NCBI GenBank assembly: GCA_038087015.1
Contig: JASBNA010000002.1
Span: 1,426,001-1,490,000 of the forward strand
DNA: 64,000 nucleotides
Direction: 5' to 3'
DNA from: Cerrena zonata
Lineage: Eukaryota > Basidiomycota > Agaricomycetes > Polyporales > Cerrenaceae
A program made the translations under genes and the position numbers. Positions 24,029-36,760 of the stretch are shown in pieces (within the stretch, counting starts at the first letter, position 1; the number at the start of each line of letters is the position of its first letter). Under the pieces are notes generated by a model, which was given only the letters and a program-made list of their open reading frames with translations, ran no database searches and was not told the origin of the DNA.

Positions 24029-26206
24029 ATGGCTTCAATAGCTTCTCTAGGACCAAACGCTCAAAGGCGTTATTATCAACAACAGAACAATGCTCCCTCG
24101 ACGACAAGTCTTTTGCCTCCCTCAGCTCAGGCATCCGGGAGCGTGCAGGCCGCGCTCGCTCAAACCCCTAGGTCGGTAAGGAACATGACTAGCGATGCGT
24201 CATTGGTATGCCTTTCTCGCTTACTTCGTACCACCGCAAATCCCGGCTAATGACATTGTGCTGCAGGGCGAGTCTAGGTATACACCATCACTCACTCACT
24301 CGATATCAGAAAAGGTGTGTACGACTGGTGTCACTTTGGGAGTTGCAATTGAACGATCAATATTAGTTCTCCCTTTCCCCGGATCCTACCGCTTGGGGTG
24401 CCAACCTCGGCACTGACTACCCTGAACAAGACGATGTCCTGCACAATCCCGACCCACGACGGGATAGAAAGAACGATCAGCAAAAGAATGTCCTCACGAA
24501 GCGTGGTCTCACCAACTTGGGATGCTTAATCTTCTTGGCATTGGGTCTCGTAGCACTCTTGTATGTTCCAAATTGCTTGGTCTCTACTTCCGGCTCACTT
24601 ACCCCTTTCCTGCAGTGGTGGATATCCTATTATCTCTTATTTCACCAAACATCCCCAGGCTCTATTTGGAGGCTTCAATCTCGGAGGTATTAATGCGACC
24701 GGACAAATTCCGCAAATGGCTGGGAACTGGGGCTTGGTGGATTTAGACACTCCCCGGGATGCTTACACCAAGAAAGACTACATCAACGGCAAATCATGGC
24801 AACTCATCTGGAGTGATGAATTCAACGTTGATGGTCGTAGTTTTTACCCCGGTGATGACCCGTATTGGGAAGCCGTTGACCTCCACTACTGGCAGACGAA
24901 CAACATGGAGTGGTATGACCCCGCCGCTATCACCACCAAGAACGGTGCACTTCAGATCACTCTCGAGCGTAAAGAGACCCACGACCTTCATTTCCAGGGC
25001 GGTATGATGTCAACCTGGAACAAGTTTTGTTTCACTGGAGGTTTGATTGAAGCTTCAGTCACTCTGCCCGGTGTCAACAATATTGTTGGTCTTTGGCCTG
25101 CCGTTTGGACTATGGGCAATCTGGGTCGTGCGGGTTATGGTGCTAGTCTTGAGGGAATGGTAAGTACCTATATCAAGGCCGTCAAAATGCCGACACTAAT
25201 TTTGGATCTTGTATATAGTGGCCTTACACTTACGACTCGTGTGATGTGGGTACGGTTGCTAACCAGACCAAGGGTGGCTTGCCAGTGGCGGCCACTATCA
25301 ACGGTGATCAAGGTGCCGGAGGCGTTCTCTCTTTCCTCCCCGGTCAACGTCTTTCACGTTGCACATGTCCTGGCGAATCTCACCCCGGACCCGTTCACGC
25401 TGATGGCACTTACGTCGGTCGTGCCGCTCCGGAAATTGATATCTTCGAAGCTCAGATCACTGGTACACCTCTCACTGGACAAGTCTCTCAGTCCGGTCAA
25501 TGGGGACCCTTCAACGCGGAATACGTTTGGTTCAATACCTCGGATAACCTTATCATACCAGACCCTTCGATAAGTATCCTCAACTCGTACAGGGGTGGTG
25601 CCTTCCAGCAAGCCACGTCAGTGGTCACAAATACCGATCCGCAGGCTTACGAAGGTACTGGGGGTACGTTCTCGACCTATGGCTTCCAATACGTGCCTGG
25701 ATTTGATGGAGGTGTAAGTGGGAACTCAGTCACTCAATCTTATTATGATTCTTACATACTTTCTTGGGAAAACAGTACATCAGTTGGATTTCGAGTGGCA
25801 AGGTTGCTTGGACCCTTATGCAAGGAGGTATGGCAGCAGACACTGCTGTCGAGATCGGCCCACGACCCATTCCCCAAGAGCCATTGTATATCATCGCTAA
25901 CTTGGGTATGTCGACGAATTTCGGAGAAGTCGACTTGGAGCATTTGACATTCCCTACTGTCATGAGTATCGATTGGATCCGAGTGTACCAGGATCCTGAC
26001 CACATCAACTATGGATGTGATCCTGAGGACTTCCCTACTGCTGCTTATATTGACCAGTAAGTTCTACTTCTGGTGAACGGAAACTCCTCTGATATTTACT
26101 CGTTTGTTACAGGTATCTTGAAGCTTACACCAACCCCAATCTGACGACATGGCGAGACGACTTCAAGCAACCCTTCCCCAAGAACTCGTTCCTCGGACAA
26201 TGCTAG
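24029..26206 (+). CDS. Kre6/Skn1-type beta-glucan synthesis protein (GH16), copy 1
   Basis: This is a type II membrane protein of the secretory pathway needed for beta-1,6-glucan in fungal walls. The start at 24029 (MASIASLGPNAQRRYYQQQN) opens a Ser/Gln-rich cytosolic tail with RRDRK before a membrane anchor (GLTNLGCLIFLALGLVALF). The lumenal GH16 domain begins WQLIWSDEFNVDGRSFYPGD. It carries MEWYDPAAITTKNGALQ, VGLWPAVWTMGNLGRAGYGA and the catalytic-site motif EIDIFEAQ with both acidic residues, and ends FPKNSFLGQC at 26206. Short introns join in frame. A close paralogue lies at 55016-57456 on the other strand; in both cases the next gene downstream encodes a Myb/Rap1-like protein. Confidence 0.93.
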
Positions 26207-27074
26207 TTTGTTATCCAACATTCATGACAAAGTCCACCTGCATGATACTGCTCCCCGTATTCGGGACACCACTTCGAAACCACGCTCTTTCCCAAGCTGT
26301 CGCTCGCATTTCACCATCCCGATGTATTGATATACCACTCCGTTTCGCTCTTTGGATTTCTTGCCCGACTTGCCCATCCTCATGGTGTCGCCATCTGAAA
26401 TACCGCTGTTGATTGTTACCCGTTTCTTCATTCACCTTTCGCGGATTCAGAATGATCTCTGCTGATCGTCGCTCCCCCTTTCGGTCAGCACACGTTTCAG
26501 CGCGCGTGAGATGGTTTTATTCTCACTTGTTCATCATTTGCCATTTTGCTCTCTGCAATTCCTACACCGTCTGGCACATACTTTTCACATAACATTATTC
26601 ATTTCATCATCGTTGAACTTTCTGCAACCTACTGTTGTTTCTCTTTCTTCTTTCTTTTCACCCTCTGTTTCCTTTCGTACATTACTCTGTTTCATAGATA
26701 TTGATATCTCTGTATCACCTCGGACTTAGCATTCGCTACTTGGATGACTGTGGGTACTTACTACAGATACCATAAGAATGCAAGGACCCGCGATGTATAT
26801 AGTGCGCACAAATACACATGCGCTTCGCTCTTTTTGTGATCCGACCAACGATCCGTCTGTCATTGTTAGAGGAGTTATCTCTGCCCATTGTTCGACATCT
26901 TGAATTCGGGCGGTCGTAAGATGATCTTGGGCGCTCTTACTGCTAGACCCTTCTTTCATACCATTCTTCTCTGACGGCCCTTATGTACTGCCACCCGTCT
27001 TTCCCATTTGACTGCACCCCTTCTCTTCGTGGTCGACTACTTCCACAGTCCGCCCAAGACAGTAACACCTAATC
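26207..27074. other. intergenic, 3' flank of Kre6 copy 1 and promoter of Myb-like gene 1
   Basis: About 870 bp with a T/C-rich stretch at about 26520-26700. Frames here are pyrimidine-tract artefacts. No gene seen. Confidence 0.5.
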
Positions 27075-28972
27075 ATGTCCACCGCCCCAGGACATAATCC
27101 CGCAAGGGCATCGACTTCAACCGTTCAGGCAAACGGACATGCAGGATCCTCAACAGAAGCATTCAACCAGGCGCAACTATTCGCAGGCCATACAGGCACA
27201 AGCCGTGGCTGCCTCGATGCTAGGACAGAACCCCCTCGTTTCCAATATACTAGGGACGAATGTCAATATCAATCCCTTCATGACCCAGTTTTCTTCACAA
27301 CATAACTCGCAGGGATTGTTCACTGGTGTGAACCCCATGCAGTCTAGTAATCTTCTTGGAGCCTATGTTGCAGCAGCAGCAACAACAACAGCAATCGGTC
27401 GCGACTCAGTTTAATATGAGCCAACTCCTCAATGATGCGATAAAACTCAGTTCGCCGGTTGGATCGAAGCCGAACGATGAGGAATTGTTGATTCAGGCGT
27501 TGTGTGAGAGTGAGAAGAAGGGGGGTAGTTATCTTACGGCTCTCGAAGGAATGCATGGGGTGAGGAGTATTTTTGACATTTCCTACTTCGCTTCAGTTCA
27601 GAGATTGACTGCTTGAATTGATATTTATTAGACAAATGACCACGCCGCAAACGTGTGGAAAGATCATTATCTGGATAACCACCGTCGACTAAACGACATG
27701 GTTGCTCAACGTCTGGGTTTGAGGCGGATAGGTTTCGCAAAGAGACCCAAGTTTGATGATAAAGAGCCTCTCTCGAATGAATACAGTCCCCCACTGGCTC
27801 GTCCCTCGAAACCTCTCGGTCGTAAGGTCGATCTTGTGAAAATCAAGCGTGAACGATATCCCGACCTAAAACGAACACTTTCTCCGCCACCACGGTCTCT
27901 ACCACGGAGGCGAAGCCCATCCATTGAGAAAATACCCTTGCGTTGTCCGACGCCTCCAACGGAAGTTATCTACTTGGACGCCGCTGGGAGAGCTGCTCGA
28001 TATACCGAAGCTGATCGTAATTACCTCGTCAGCTATAGTCGCTGGCGTTTGCATGGAGAACCTAACTTGACTAAGGATAGCCTAGCCCGAGAGCTCGCTG
28101 AAAAGGTATGAGGAACAATGCATATAATTCGTCTTGGGCGTGACTGACTGGTGTGGCGTTTTGTAGGTACCTCATCATAGCGTAGAGTCTTGGAAGCGTC
28201 ATATCAGTCGACGCGATAAGGAACTCGACGCGATTTATGAGGAAGCTCGGAAAGCGGTACCAGAACGGAGGGAGTCTGAAGATGATACTTCTGATACCAG
28301 TAGTGATGATGAGGATGTAGCGGAGTCTGCATCTCGGACTCATCATGATGATAATCAAGAATCAGAAAAAGAGTATTCTGATGAAGCCGACGACGAGGAC
28401 GATGAAGAGGACGATGATAAATACTCCAAACATGGACAGGATTCCAAGGATCGCGGCGACGATGATACAGAGGAGAGTGATCATGAGCAAGACGTCCGAC
28501 GCATGAGTGGTCCTCGTAAACCATTCAATGAGGCGGACAGACGTGTTATGGCGAGGTATATCGTATCCATCCCTGACTGGGATGACTTGTCAAGTAAGGA
28601 TCGGTGGGGTGATTTTGCTCAATTGGTTCGTGTATGTTTTACAGTACCTGTTGCATCGCTGATTCATCCCTTGAAATTTAGTATCCTCAAAGAAACGCAC
28701 ATGCTTGGGCTCAAATTCATCGAACCCGTTTAGAGGGTACGTCATTTGTTATGTGACAATGTCATTCCAGCGGTTTGCTAACTTGCCGTGTAGAAGTCGA
28801 GCTCGAAGTTTTGAAGTATCGCCGTCGCACTAATCAAGAGTCTGAAAACGGCTCGCCAGCTGGAAAGAATAAGAGAGCACATTCGGAAGTTGACAATGAC
28901 TCGGCTACAAGCTCAGAAGACGAAGCTCCACTGAGCAAGCGAAGTCGGCATGACGGATCCTCTTCCTCGTAG
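27075..28972 (+). CDS. Myb/Rap1-like protein with three Trp modules, copy 1
   Basis: The function is unknown; it is a probable nuclear DNA-binding protein. The N-terminus is Gln/Asn-rich, with a (CAG/CAA) run encoding eight Gln residues near 27370. Three similar modules follow: NDEELLIQALCES with HAANVWKDHYLDN; YTEADRNYLVSYSRWRL with PHHSVESWKRHISRRD; and FNEADRRVMARYIVSIPDW with YPQRNAHAWAQIHRTR. Each looks like a Myb/SANT helix bundle of the Rap1 kind, with a Trp in the third helix. Between modules 2 and 3 lies a long Asp/Glu-rich stretch, and the tail is acidic with KR clusters. The first introns are hard to place: joins at about 27110 and 27327 to 27372 restore frame. ATG 27075 is the likely start and 27139 the alternative. 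Confidence 0.7.
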
Positions 28973-29288
28973 TGCTCACCCTTAGTATTATTTTGTTACA
29001 CATTTCGCTTGTCTTATATCTTGGTTTATATGCTACCACTCGCTGTGATGTTTCCGCTGTATCCTTGTTGTCAAAAATGTATTCGTAGTGTATGTAGATG
29101 AACTTGAATAGTTGCCATTCTAGCGATGCTTCGAGATCAAACGCGTGCAATGTGGATCGATGGACTAGGGTTGGGTTCCGCCGCTTATACGATCATCTAT
29201 TTAGGTCGGTAGCAACTGCCAGTCACTTTGCTTCCACCTCACTCCCACCAGCTCTCATTGACACGAACACCTACACGCAAGAACTACC

Positions 29289-30988
29289 ATGGATGAAGAG
29301 TATGATGTACGTCGTTATTGGTGTCGTGCATCAAATGTCACCCCAGTTATGCGCATATACTCACCTTTGCTCTAGGTCATCGTCTTGGGTACCGGTCTCA
29401 CCGAATGTATCCTCTCTGGTCTCTTGTCTGTAGATGGCAAGAAGGTCCTACACATGGACAGGAATGATTACTATGGTGGTGATAGTGCCAGTCTGAACCT
29501 TACACAGGTTTGTTACATCCAAAAGCCCGACTATAACCCCCTTTCTCATGCTCCGTCCTATCCTATCTAGTTGTATCGCCAGTTCAGACCTGATAACACG
29601 CCTCCTGCTGAACTCGGTCGGGACCGTGACTACGCTATTGATCTTATCCCCAAGTTCATCATCGCATCGGGAGAGCTCACCAAGATCCTCGTTCACACCG
29701 ATGTCACTCGTTACCTCGAGTTCAAGCAAATCGCTGGTAGCTATGTGTACCGAGATGGCAGGATCTCAAAGGTCCCTAGTACTGAGATGGAGGCTGTTAA
29801 GAGCCCTTTGATGGGTCTCTTTGAGAAGCGGAGGGCAAAGAAGTTCTTCGAGTTTTTGCAGGGTTGGAAGGATGAGGATCCTGCTACTCACCAAGGTGGG
29901 AATGTCATCACATGAAGACTGGGAGTCGTGCTGACGATTTATGATAGGGATTGACCTCGACAGGGACCCCATGAAGACTGTTTATGAGAAGTTCGGTCTC
30001 GAGCCTGGAACTCAGGATTTCATTGGTCATGCTATGGCTTTGTACTTGGATGATGAGTGAGTAATCTAATTCGCAAAGTTATCTGGAACAAAGCTAATAT
30101 GGACAACAGTTACATCACCAAACCTGCCCGAGAGACATACACTCGTATCATCCTCTACACTTCCTCTATGGCCCGTTACGGCAAATCTCCTTACATCTAC
30201 CCCCTCTACGGTCTCGGCGAGCTTCCTCAAGCCTTCGCCCGTCTCTCCGCTATCTACGGTGGTACCTACATGCTCGACAAGTCCATTGACGAGATCATCA
30301 CTGACGCCGACGGCAAGTTTGTCGGTGTCAGGAGTGGTACTGAGACCGTTAAGGCCAAGCAAGTTATTGGTGACCCCAGCTACTTCGGTGCCGGCAAGTC
30401 AGCCGATGGTGGTAAGGTTCGCGTTGTCGAGGAGGGCAAGGTTATCCGAGCTATTTGCATTCTCAAGCACCCCATCCCCGGCACCGAAGACATTGACAGT
30501 GCTCAAATCATTATTCCCCAGAACCAGGTTAACAGACGGAACGGTAAGAGCGTTTCTATTGATAAAATTAGTTCAGGAACCTGATCCGCTCGTATAGATA
30601 TTTACATCGCCATGGTTTCCTCAACACACAATGTTTGTGCTAAGGACGTCTATGTCGCTATTGTTAGCACCATTGTCGAGACCGATCGCCCTGAGCAAGA
30701 AATTGCTCCAGGTCTTGCTCTTCTCGGCCCTATTTATGACAAGTGAGCACATTTTCGTAATTTTGATGAATGTCCACAATTAATGACGTTATGTCACTTA
30801 GGTTCGTCTCTGTCTCTTCGCTGTACACTCCCACAGCAAGTGGTGAGGCCGACAACATCTTCATCACCCGTTCCTACGATGCTACATCTCATTTCGAGAC
30901 TGTCGTTGAAGATGTCAACCATGTCTGGAAGAGGGCTACTGGCAAGGATTTGGTGTTGAAGAAGCGTGAGACTGATCAGGAGCCTTAA
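29289..30988 (+). CDS. gdi1: Rab GDP-dissociation inhibitor
   Basis: GDI extracts prenylated GDP-bound Rab GTPases from membranes and recycles them. The start at 29289 ([20 protein letters not shown]) shows the dinucleotide-like fold of the GDI/REP family. It is followed by [59 protein letters not shown] and [13 protein letters not shown] (the Rab-binding and mobile-effector regions), [18 protein letters not shown] and a C-terminal [14 protein letters not shown]. Seven or so short introns join cleanly, and the stop is at 30988. No anomaly. Confidence 0.96.
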
Positions 30989-31163
30989 AGTGACCTCTTT
31001 CAACCTCCTCATATTCTTCTTTCTACCATTTCGGATCTTGTGTTACATTCAGAAGCAGTTATAAGCACATTGTATAAAACAATTTTGGAATCCAATCTAA
31101 TTTCGTGAATGATATGATAATTTACCAAAAGTCCAAATAACAATACGCATACAAAAGGTTAGG

Positions 31164-34100
31164 TTAGAAGAAGGCACTCATATCGAACTCGGGAACAGCG
31201 ACATTCTGCTTGGCTGACTTCATGAGGTTTCCAATACCGGCCTTGCGTGCCAACACGTCGTTCTCGTCCGTTACAGTTTCTGTAACTGGAGGTAAGCCGT
31301 TAACACCATTTGCAGCTTTGGAAACTGGGGATGCTGGTCGTGTCGGGGGTTCCGAATCAACAGACATGTCTATCAGAATTGATGCTCTTCTGCGCATAGC
31401 AGGTTCCAAGGCAAATCGTGTCATAGTCGGACTCGGTGGTGGCTGGAGGACACCTTGATCTCGGATTACCGTCGAGGGCCTGTCGAATGACCATGAACGG
31501 AGGACGTCCAAGGCTAGTACATGACAGCCTGAAACGAGTTAGCATATTTACAACGTTTTCGGATTGGAACTTGTACTTACCCATTCGACAGAAGACTCGT
31601 GCCATTTGGAGAACAAAGTTGAACTCGGTCCGTCCAGAAATTTCGCTCGTCCCTTTAGCCTGTCTGCAGAGTCTTAGACTTAAGCTGAGAGAACAATAAG
31701 GCCAGACTAGGATCGTCGTAATGTCGTTCTCCGATTTCCATCACTGGATGAGAGAGAACCTTCGCCATATCCTGAAGTGGAGTCTGAATAGGAAATGAAG
31801 TTACTCTCAAGAATTTTATACGTAAGAGTATACCACGTACCACTAGTATCCTGACAGGCAAGATCACGTCGACGCAATAACCAGAATGCCCAACTAGCAA
31901 GCCATCTATTACCCTTTTGGAAGGCACGGGGTATGACATTGGTATTTAGAATATCTGCTAGAACAGGACCTTCATCATTCCCTTCCACTACCCGAGTGAT
32001 GGCAACCGCGAGCTGGAAGTCTGTAGGTTCTTGAGACATACAGAGACAGCGTCTTTTAGACTCCCGCCAAGTAGGAAGAACGCTGCGGCGTATTCTGGAT
32101 GACGAAGGAAATTAATGACACCGTCAAACAATGAGATGTAAGCATACAACTTACCAAATCGACGTTTGCTTAACAGAGCAAAAGCGTTCTTCAATGCGGC
32201 TGTCTTCCAGCGAGGTTGTGTGAAGTCATTGTTAAGGAACTTCAACATGAGTCCTTGCTCTTTATGCCATGACGCTTGTCTCCACAACCCATGAACCAGC
32301 TTCGCTTTTCCCAGAGCAAAGTAGAAGAGACTACATTGAGTTGGATCCCGATTGTCGCCTGCCAAAAACTGATGGCGAGCAATATTTTCCATATGAGTTT
32401 TCTACATCCTTCATCAGTATCTGGTCTGGTAAAGAAAATAAGGAGGAATATAGAACTTACTACAGTCTCGTGTGACCGAAGCCAAATGAATACACCCAAT
32501 GCCTTCGCATCTGACCACAACATTTTACCTCCATCGCACGACGCAATCGAGGCTGTCAACAAAAGATCTTGACTTTCACTGTGGAAAGCCCAGATCATAT
32601 CACGGAAGCGTAGTCGTTCCCGTTTGCTAGTTCTGCTACTCAGTTGTCCATTTGATGCAGGGGAGCTGGGACTTGATAGTCGGCGATTGAGGATGTAGAA
32701 CACTCGCATCGTTATGAGGTAACGTAGACCATTCGCGTCCAGGGCTCTACGTTGTTCTTCTATCTGGAGAATATTCAGAAATGCGGACGTTTTGAAAAAT
32801 GATACATGTGACATACCTCGGCGACGGTTTGTATGAGAACAAGCAGAGTTTGTTGTTCGTTAGGGGTAAGATGAGGGATTGGTTCTTCCTCAAGACTTTC
32901 CAAGAGTTGTTTTACTAACGACGGGGAGAAATCGTCATCATCCGTCCTACAAAATCAAAGTTAGACATCATGAATCAACCAATTGAGATTGACATACTCT
33001 TCAAGTTGGGGAGTGCTGAAAAGTAAGGAGTATCCTGGCTTCGTGGCTACATGCGACTGGTAACAATTAGCACGGTATTTCATAGAGTGAATTGTTTTGT
33101 ATACTACCTTGACCACATCTTTCTTGATGAATTCAGCTAGAGGGACAGACTCCCATTCGTGAACGTTCCTTGTCCTCGCCACGTTATGCGCCAAGTTGAC
33201 AATGATCGCCTTCACTAGTTCTACCTTCTCTAGAAAGGGTTTTTTTTTCATATTTAGACTCGTTGGACAAGAATGAAATAAGTGAAACTCACCCCATAGC
33301 AAACACTGGAGAACCATCTGAGGATGGTAGTCACTCAAGGGGCCATTATGTCGAGCCACATGTTCAAACAGACTTTCAGGTGCATCCAGGTCATCCTGTG
33401 TAGTTTTCGGTTGTCCATAAAGAGACAGTAAGTGACCAGCTCCGACGAGCAACGATCCGCGAGTGAGCCATATTGAATCACTAATAGGATGTGGGATGAC
33501 ACTGTTCGTGCACGTAAGTGATATGTATAGTTTTAAAGGTGGGTTAAGAACTACTGACTTTTCTAGGTCGATCTTCCAACATAAATCCCATGAGGGAACA
33601 TCATCGAAGTAGGTCATACGATGTTCACTGAGAATCTCGACTCGATGTGCAAATCCGACAGCCAATATTGATTGATTGTCGGGAGTTGCTGTCCAGTCTA
33701 AGTCGTTGATATGGTCTGCTGGACTAAATTGCCGATTAAGTCGTCTTTATCGTTTACGAGATGGACTAGAAGAAATAATGCATACCTAAATATTCGTCTG
33801 TACTCCATACCAGAAGCGAATTCCGACTCCTTAGAATCCCATATCGTCAACTCATCACCCTCCGCACCTGAAACAACTACAAAAGACTCAATCCCAGCTT
33901 CCAACAAGTCTAGAGGCTATCAAGCACAACTTACCAAGCGCGGATTTCTTCGCCGAACTACACCGTGCCTTCCTTAACCCAGTCCGACCAGTCCTGACTT
34001 TTCTCGTACACTTCCATCCTTGTCCCTCAGACGCATCATTCGGCACCCAAAATGCCAATTCACCTTCCGCTGTAACGCTCAGTAGTACATCGTGATCCAT

Positions 34101-36462
34101 ACCCTTCTTTCCTGAGAGATAGGGTCCGGTCCAAGCCATTGGATCCACGGGGAGGATGCGGGAGGGTGGTGTATCAAGAGGCAGGAACGATCGAGAGATA
34201 ATATGAAGGGATGGTGATACGGTAGAATTAGATGAGGGGGGAAGGCCAACGTCGATGAGGACGACTTCATGTTCGGCGGTTATAGCAACCAAAGTGCCTG
34301 AGTTGGACGACTGGCTGGTAGAAGAGTCTGGAGGCAGGGAGAACACAGATATGAGGTTTGGAAGCTCGACGCTGACAGGGGGAGTGGTATGTAGGACAAG
34401 ACATTGAGTCACTGATGAATACGTGACAAAATGTCTTCCTGACGATAGAAATATATCTATTAGCAACTGGAGATACAGAAATACAAAATAATATACCTCT
34501 GTCAAGAACCACCAAATGATCAATCGAACTCCCAATATCGTCTAACTTCCATCTTCCTTGACTCTTAATCGTACGGCCACAAGGGTTAACAGACCAAGTC
34601 TCGCCCGCTCCTTCCAATCTGATAGCACCAACGCCTTCACCATCAGGCGTCCTCTCAAATCGTATGACAGTCCGTTGGTCAACACCGAGTTTTAGCTCTT
34701 CAGTATTAGGAAGCTCCTCTCCACAGGCAATTTGTCGTAGGCCATCAGCTTGACCGTCGAAAAATAGAAGAGGGTCCAAGACATAAGTCGTGATGGGAGG
34801 GGAAGTGACAAGTGTTAGTGTGGTTGGGGCTGAAGGGTTTGGTAGGACGTAAAGGTGTCGTGGTGACGATGTCAAGGTACCGGATGGGGAATGCAGCATC
34901 GTGAAGTGTTTTAGAAGTGTCGGTGGCCGTCTGTCAATGTTCTGAGGATATGTGAGAATTCATGAAGATGGCAATATGATTAGTTAATATAAACTTACGG
35001 CGACGGCTTGAAGTACTAAGGAACCATCGGAGAGAACCCGAAAGAAAAGATCCCACCCCTCGTCTAGAATTTCCTGTACTCTTTTCCTTCGTCCATTGTC
35101 TAGGTTGGAACTAGGTAGTTCCAATGATGCTTTTAATGCCTTGGACATAACCTCTCTATTGAGCCAGAAAATATTCGAGCTTGATGTTTTTGAAGCGACA
35201 GAGAAAGGAAGTGATGAAAAAATGTCCAATGAAGCATGAAGTTGGAGATATTGCGGCGCATCTAGAACCGGGACAAAAACTCTAAGAGTAGCATCACTTG
35301 TAACTGTATAGAGAACAGAGTCGTCTCTATGTCAGATGTCAGGAATATCGAGAACGGGTGTGGAAGATTGGAATAACAAACCTGCTTGACGCTTGTGACA
35401 TTCGCCAGTTAACATCTGTTACTAGGCGTGGGTGGGGTATCGACTGGGTTTTCTTCCCCGACGTTGTCAAGTAGACTCGAACAATATTATCGTCCTATTT
35501 CAAACAGAACACTAACACAATCGGCTTTTTCACGTGCAGAACTGTATCGATGGGACGTACCGAGGACGTACTCGCGATGTACATTAGCGAAGGAGCAAAG
35601 CGAACCCGCGAAAGTTTGGCAATGCTGCACAATCATGGGTAAATTAGCTGGATAGTTATGAAATAAATGCTTACGGTTGTTTCCATTTGAAAGACCAAGT
35701 AGGAAGGTCGTTCTCTAGGATTAATGTGTAAATAGATAAGCTAGATTGAGTGCCAACGGCAAGCAACCCTGAACTCGGTGAGAAAGCATTCAGTTAGAAC
35801 GGCGGTGTATCCATACCGGATTTGCAATCTATAGCGGATATTCTCTGGTCTTCTGGAAGTACTAGAGACGAATGAACGCGCCAAGTGTCATGGCGAACAC
35901 CAGAGAGAGCCCAAGTTGCTAAACGTGAACCCATCGAGGCAACGACCTAGACGGTCTGGAGATTAGGCGACTTTAAGGATGAAGTGTGATATTAGGAGCG
36001 CACAAGTTTCATTCCCGGATCAACAGACAAATGGGTGACAGAATCCTTTGAATGAAGAGCACCTGGGAATGCCTCCCAGAATGCCAAGGCGCGAACTAGA
36101 GTAAGATTATGGGCATTGCGTATGATGATTGAGTCGGAAGATGTGTGCAGCTAGGAAAGGAGAAATTCTGAGAAAATCAAATCAAGCAAGTGAGTTGGAG
36201 AGGGACACACCAGAGAGTTTCCTTCGGGAGAACCAAGTGTTGCAGACCAACAGTCGGACATCCCGTGTATGCGTGCAAGAGGTCTAACATGATTGTAGTG
36301 AGTCAGGTATGAAAGGCGCGAAATTGTGACGGTATATGAGAGTTCTAGAGAGAGCGAAGTAGTTATGCTAGAAGCAGAGAAGCAGAGGGCAGATGGCCTG
36401 CACATGGAGGATATGGCGAAGGAGAGCCTGGTTGAGCATTGCAGTGAGTGTGCCAGAGCCAT
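31164..36462 (-). CDS. rav1: RAVE complex subunit Rav1 (rabconnectin-3-like)
   Basis: This is the largest gene in the window. Rav1 with Rav2 and Skp1 forms the RAVE complex that reassembles the V-ATPase V1 and V0 sectors. N-terminal exons (right side) give weak WD-type repeats. The conserved Rav1 C-terminal domain starts near ESFVVVSGAEGDELTIWD and DLDWTATPDNQSILAVGFAH. It goes on through VIPHPISDSIWLTRGSLLVG, HNGPLSDYHPQMVLQCLLWG, YFALGKAKLVHGLWRQASWH, NAFALLSKRRFGKLYAYISL and NTNVIPRAFQKGNRWLASWA. The last exon ends FDMSAFF at 31164. The start is uncertain: MALAHSLQCSTR at 36462 is chosen because it resembles the family opening; 36525 is also in frame. Many short introns; not every join was checked. 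Confidence 0.88.
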
Positions 36463-36604
36463 GTTAGGCGGAGGTCTGGGGAGACGCCGATAGCCACGTG
36501 GGAACGGAGTATTTCCGCACGTCATGGCAGAGTGCGGCGTTGATCAGAGAGTGAATTGCAAAAGCATAGAGTGTAAACGCATGCCCATCCTACCCTGACC
36601 GCAG

Positions 36605-36700
36605 TTTTCTCTCTCTCTTGCTCTCTTGCTCTCACCGTCTCTTCCCAACACCACATACCCTACCTCTTCTTCTTTCAAATCCCTCTCTTTCTCTCGCCTA
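36605..36700 (+). promoter_or_regulatory. pyrimidine-rich leader upstream of the fasciclin gene
   Basis: A strongly C/T-rich tract with repeated 'tctctc' and 'ttgctctc' lies 60-155 nt before the ATG at 36761. Such tracts commonly mark core promoters and transcription starts in fungi. The assignment is by composition only. Confidence 0.4.
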
Positions 36701-36760
36701 ATATATCCATTCTGCGACTACACCTGCTCTGCTTCAGAGCCTAAACAGCTCTCACCCACC

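Noticed and set aside
23631..24250. Plus-strand frames before Kre6 copy 1
   Set aside because: They are 5' leader and off-frame readings; the Kre6 start at 24029 is clear.
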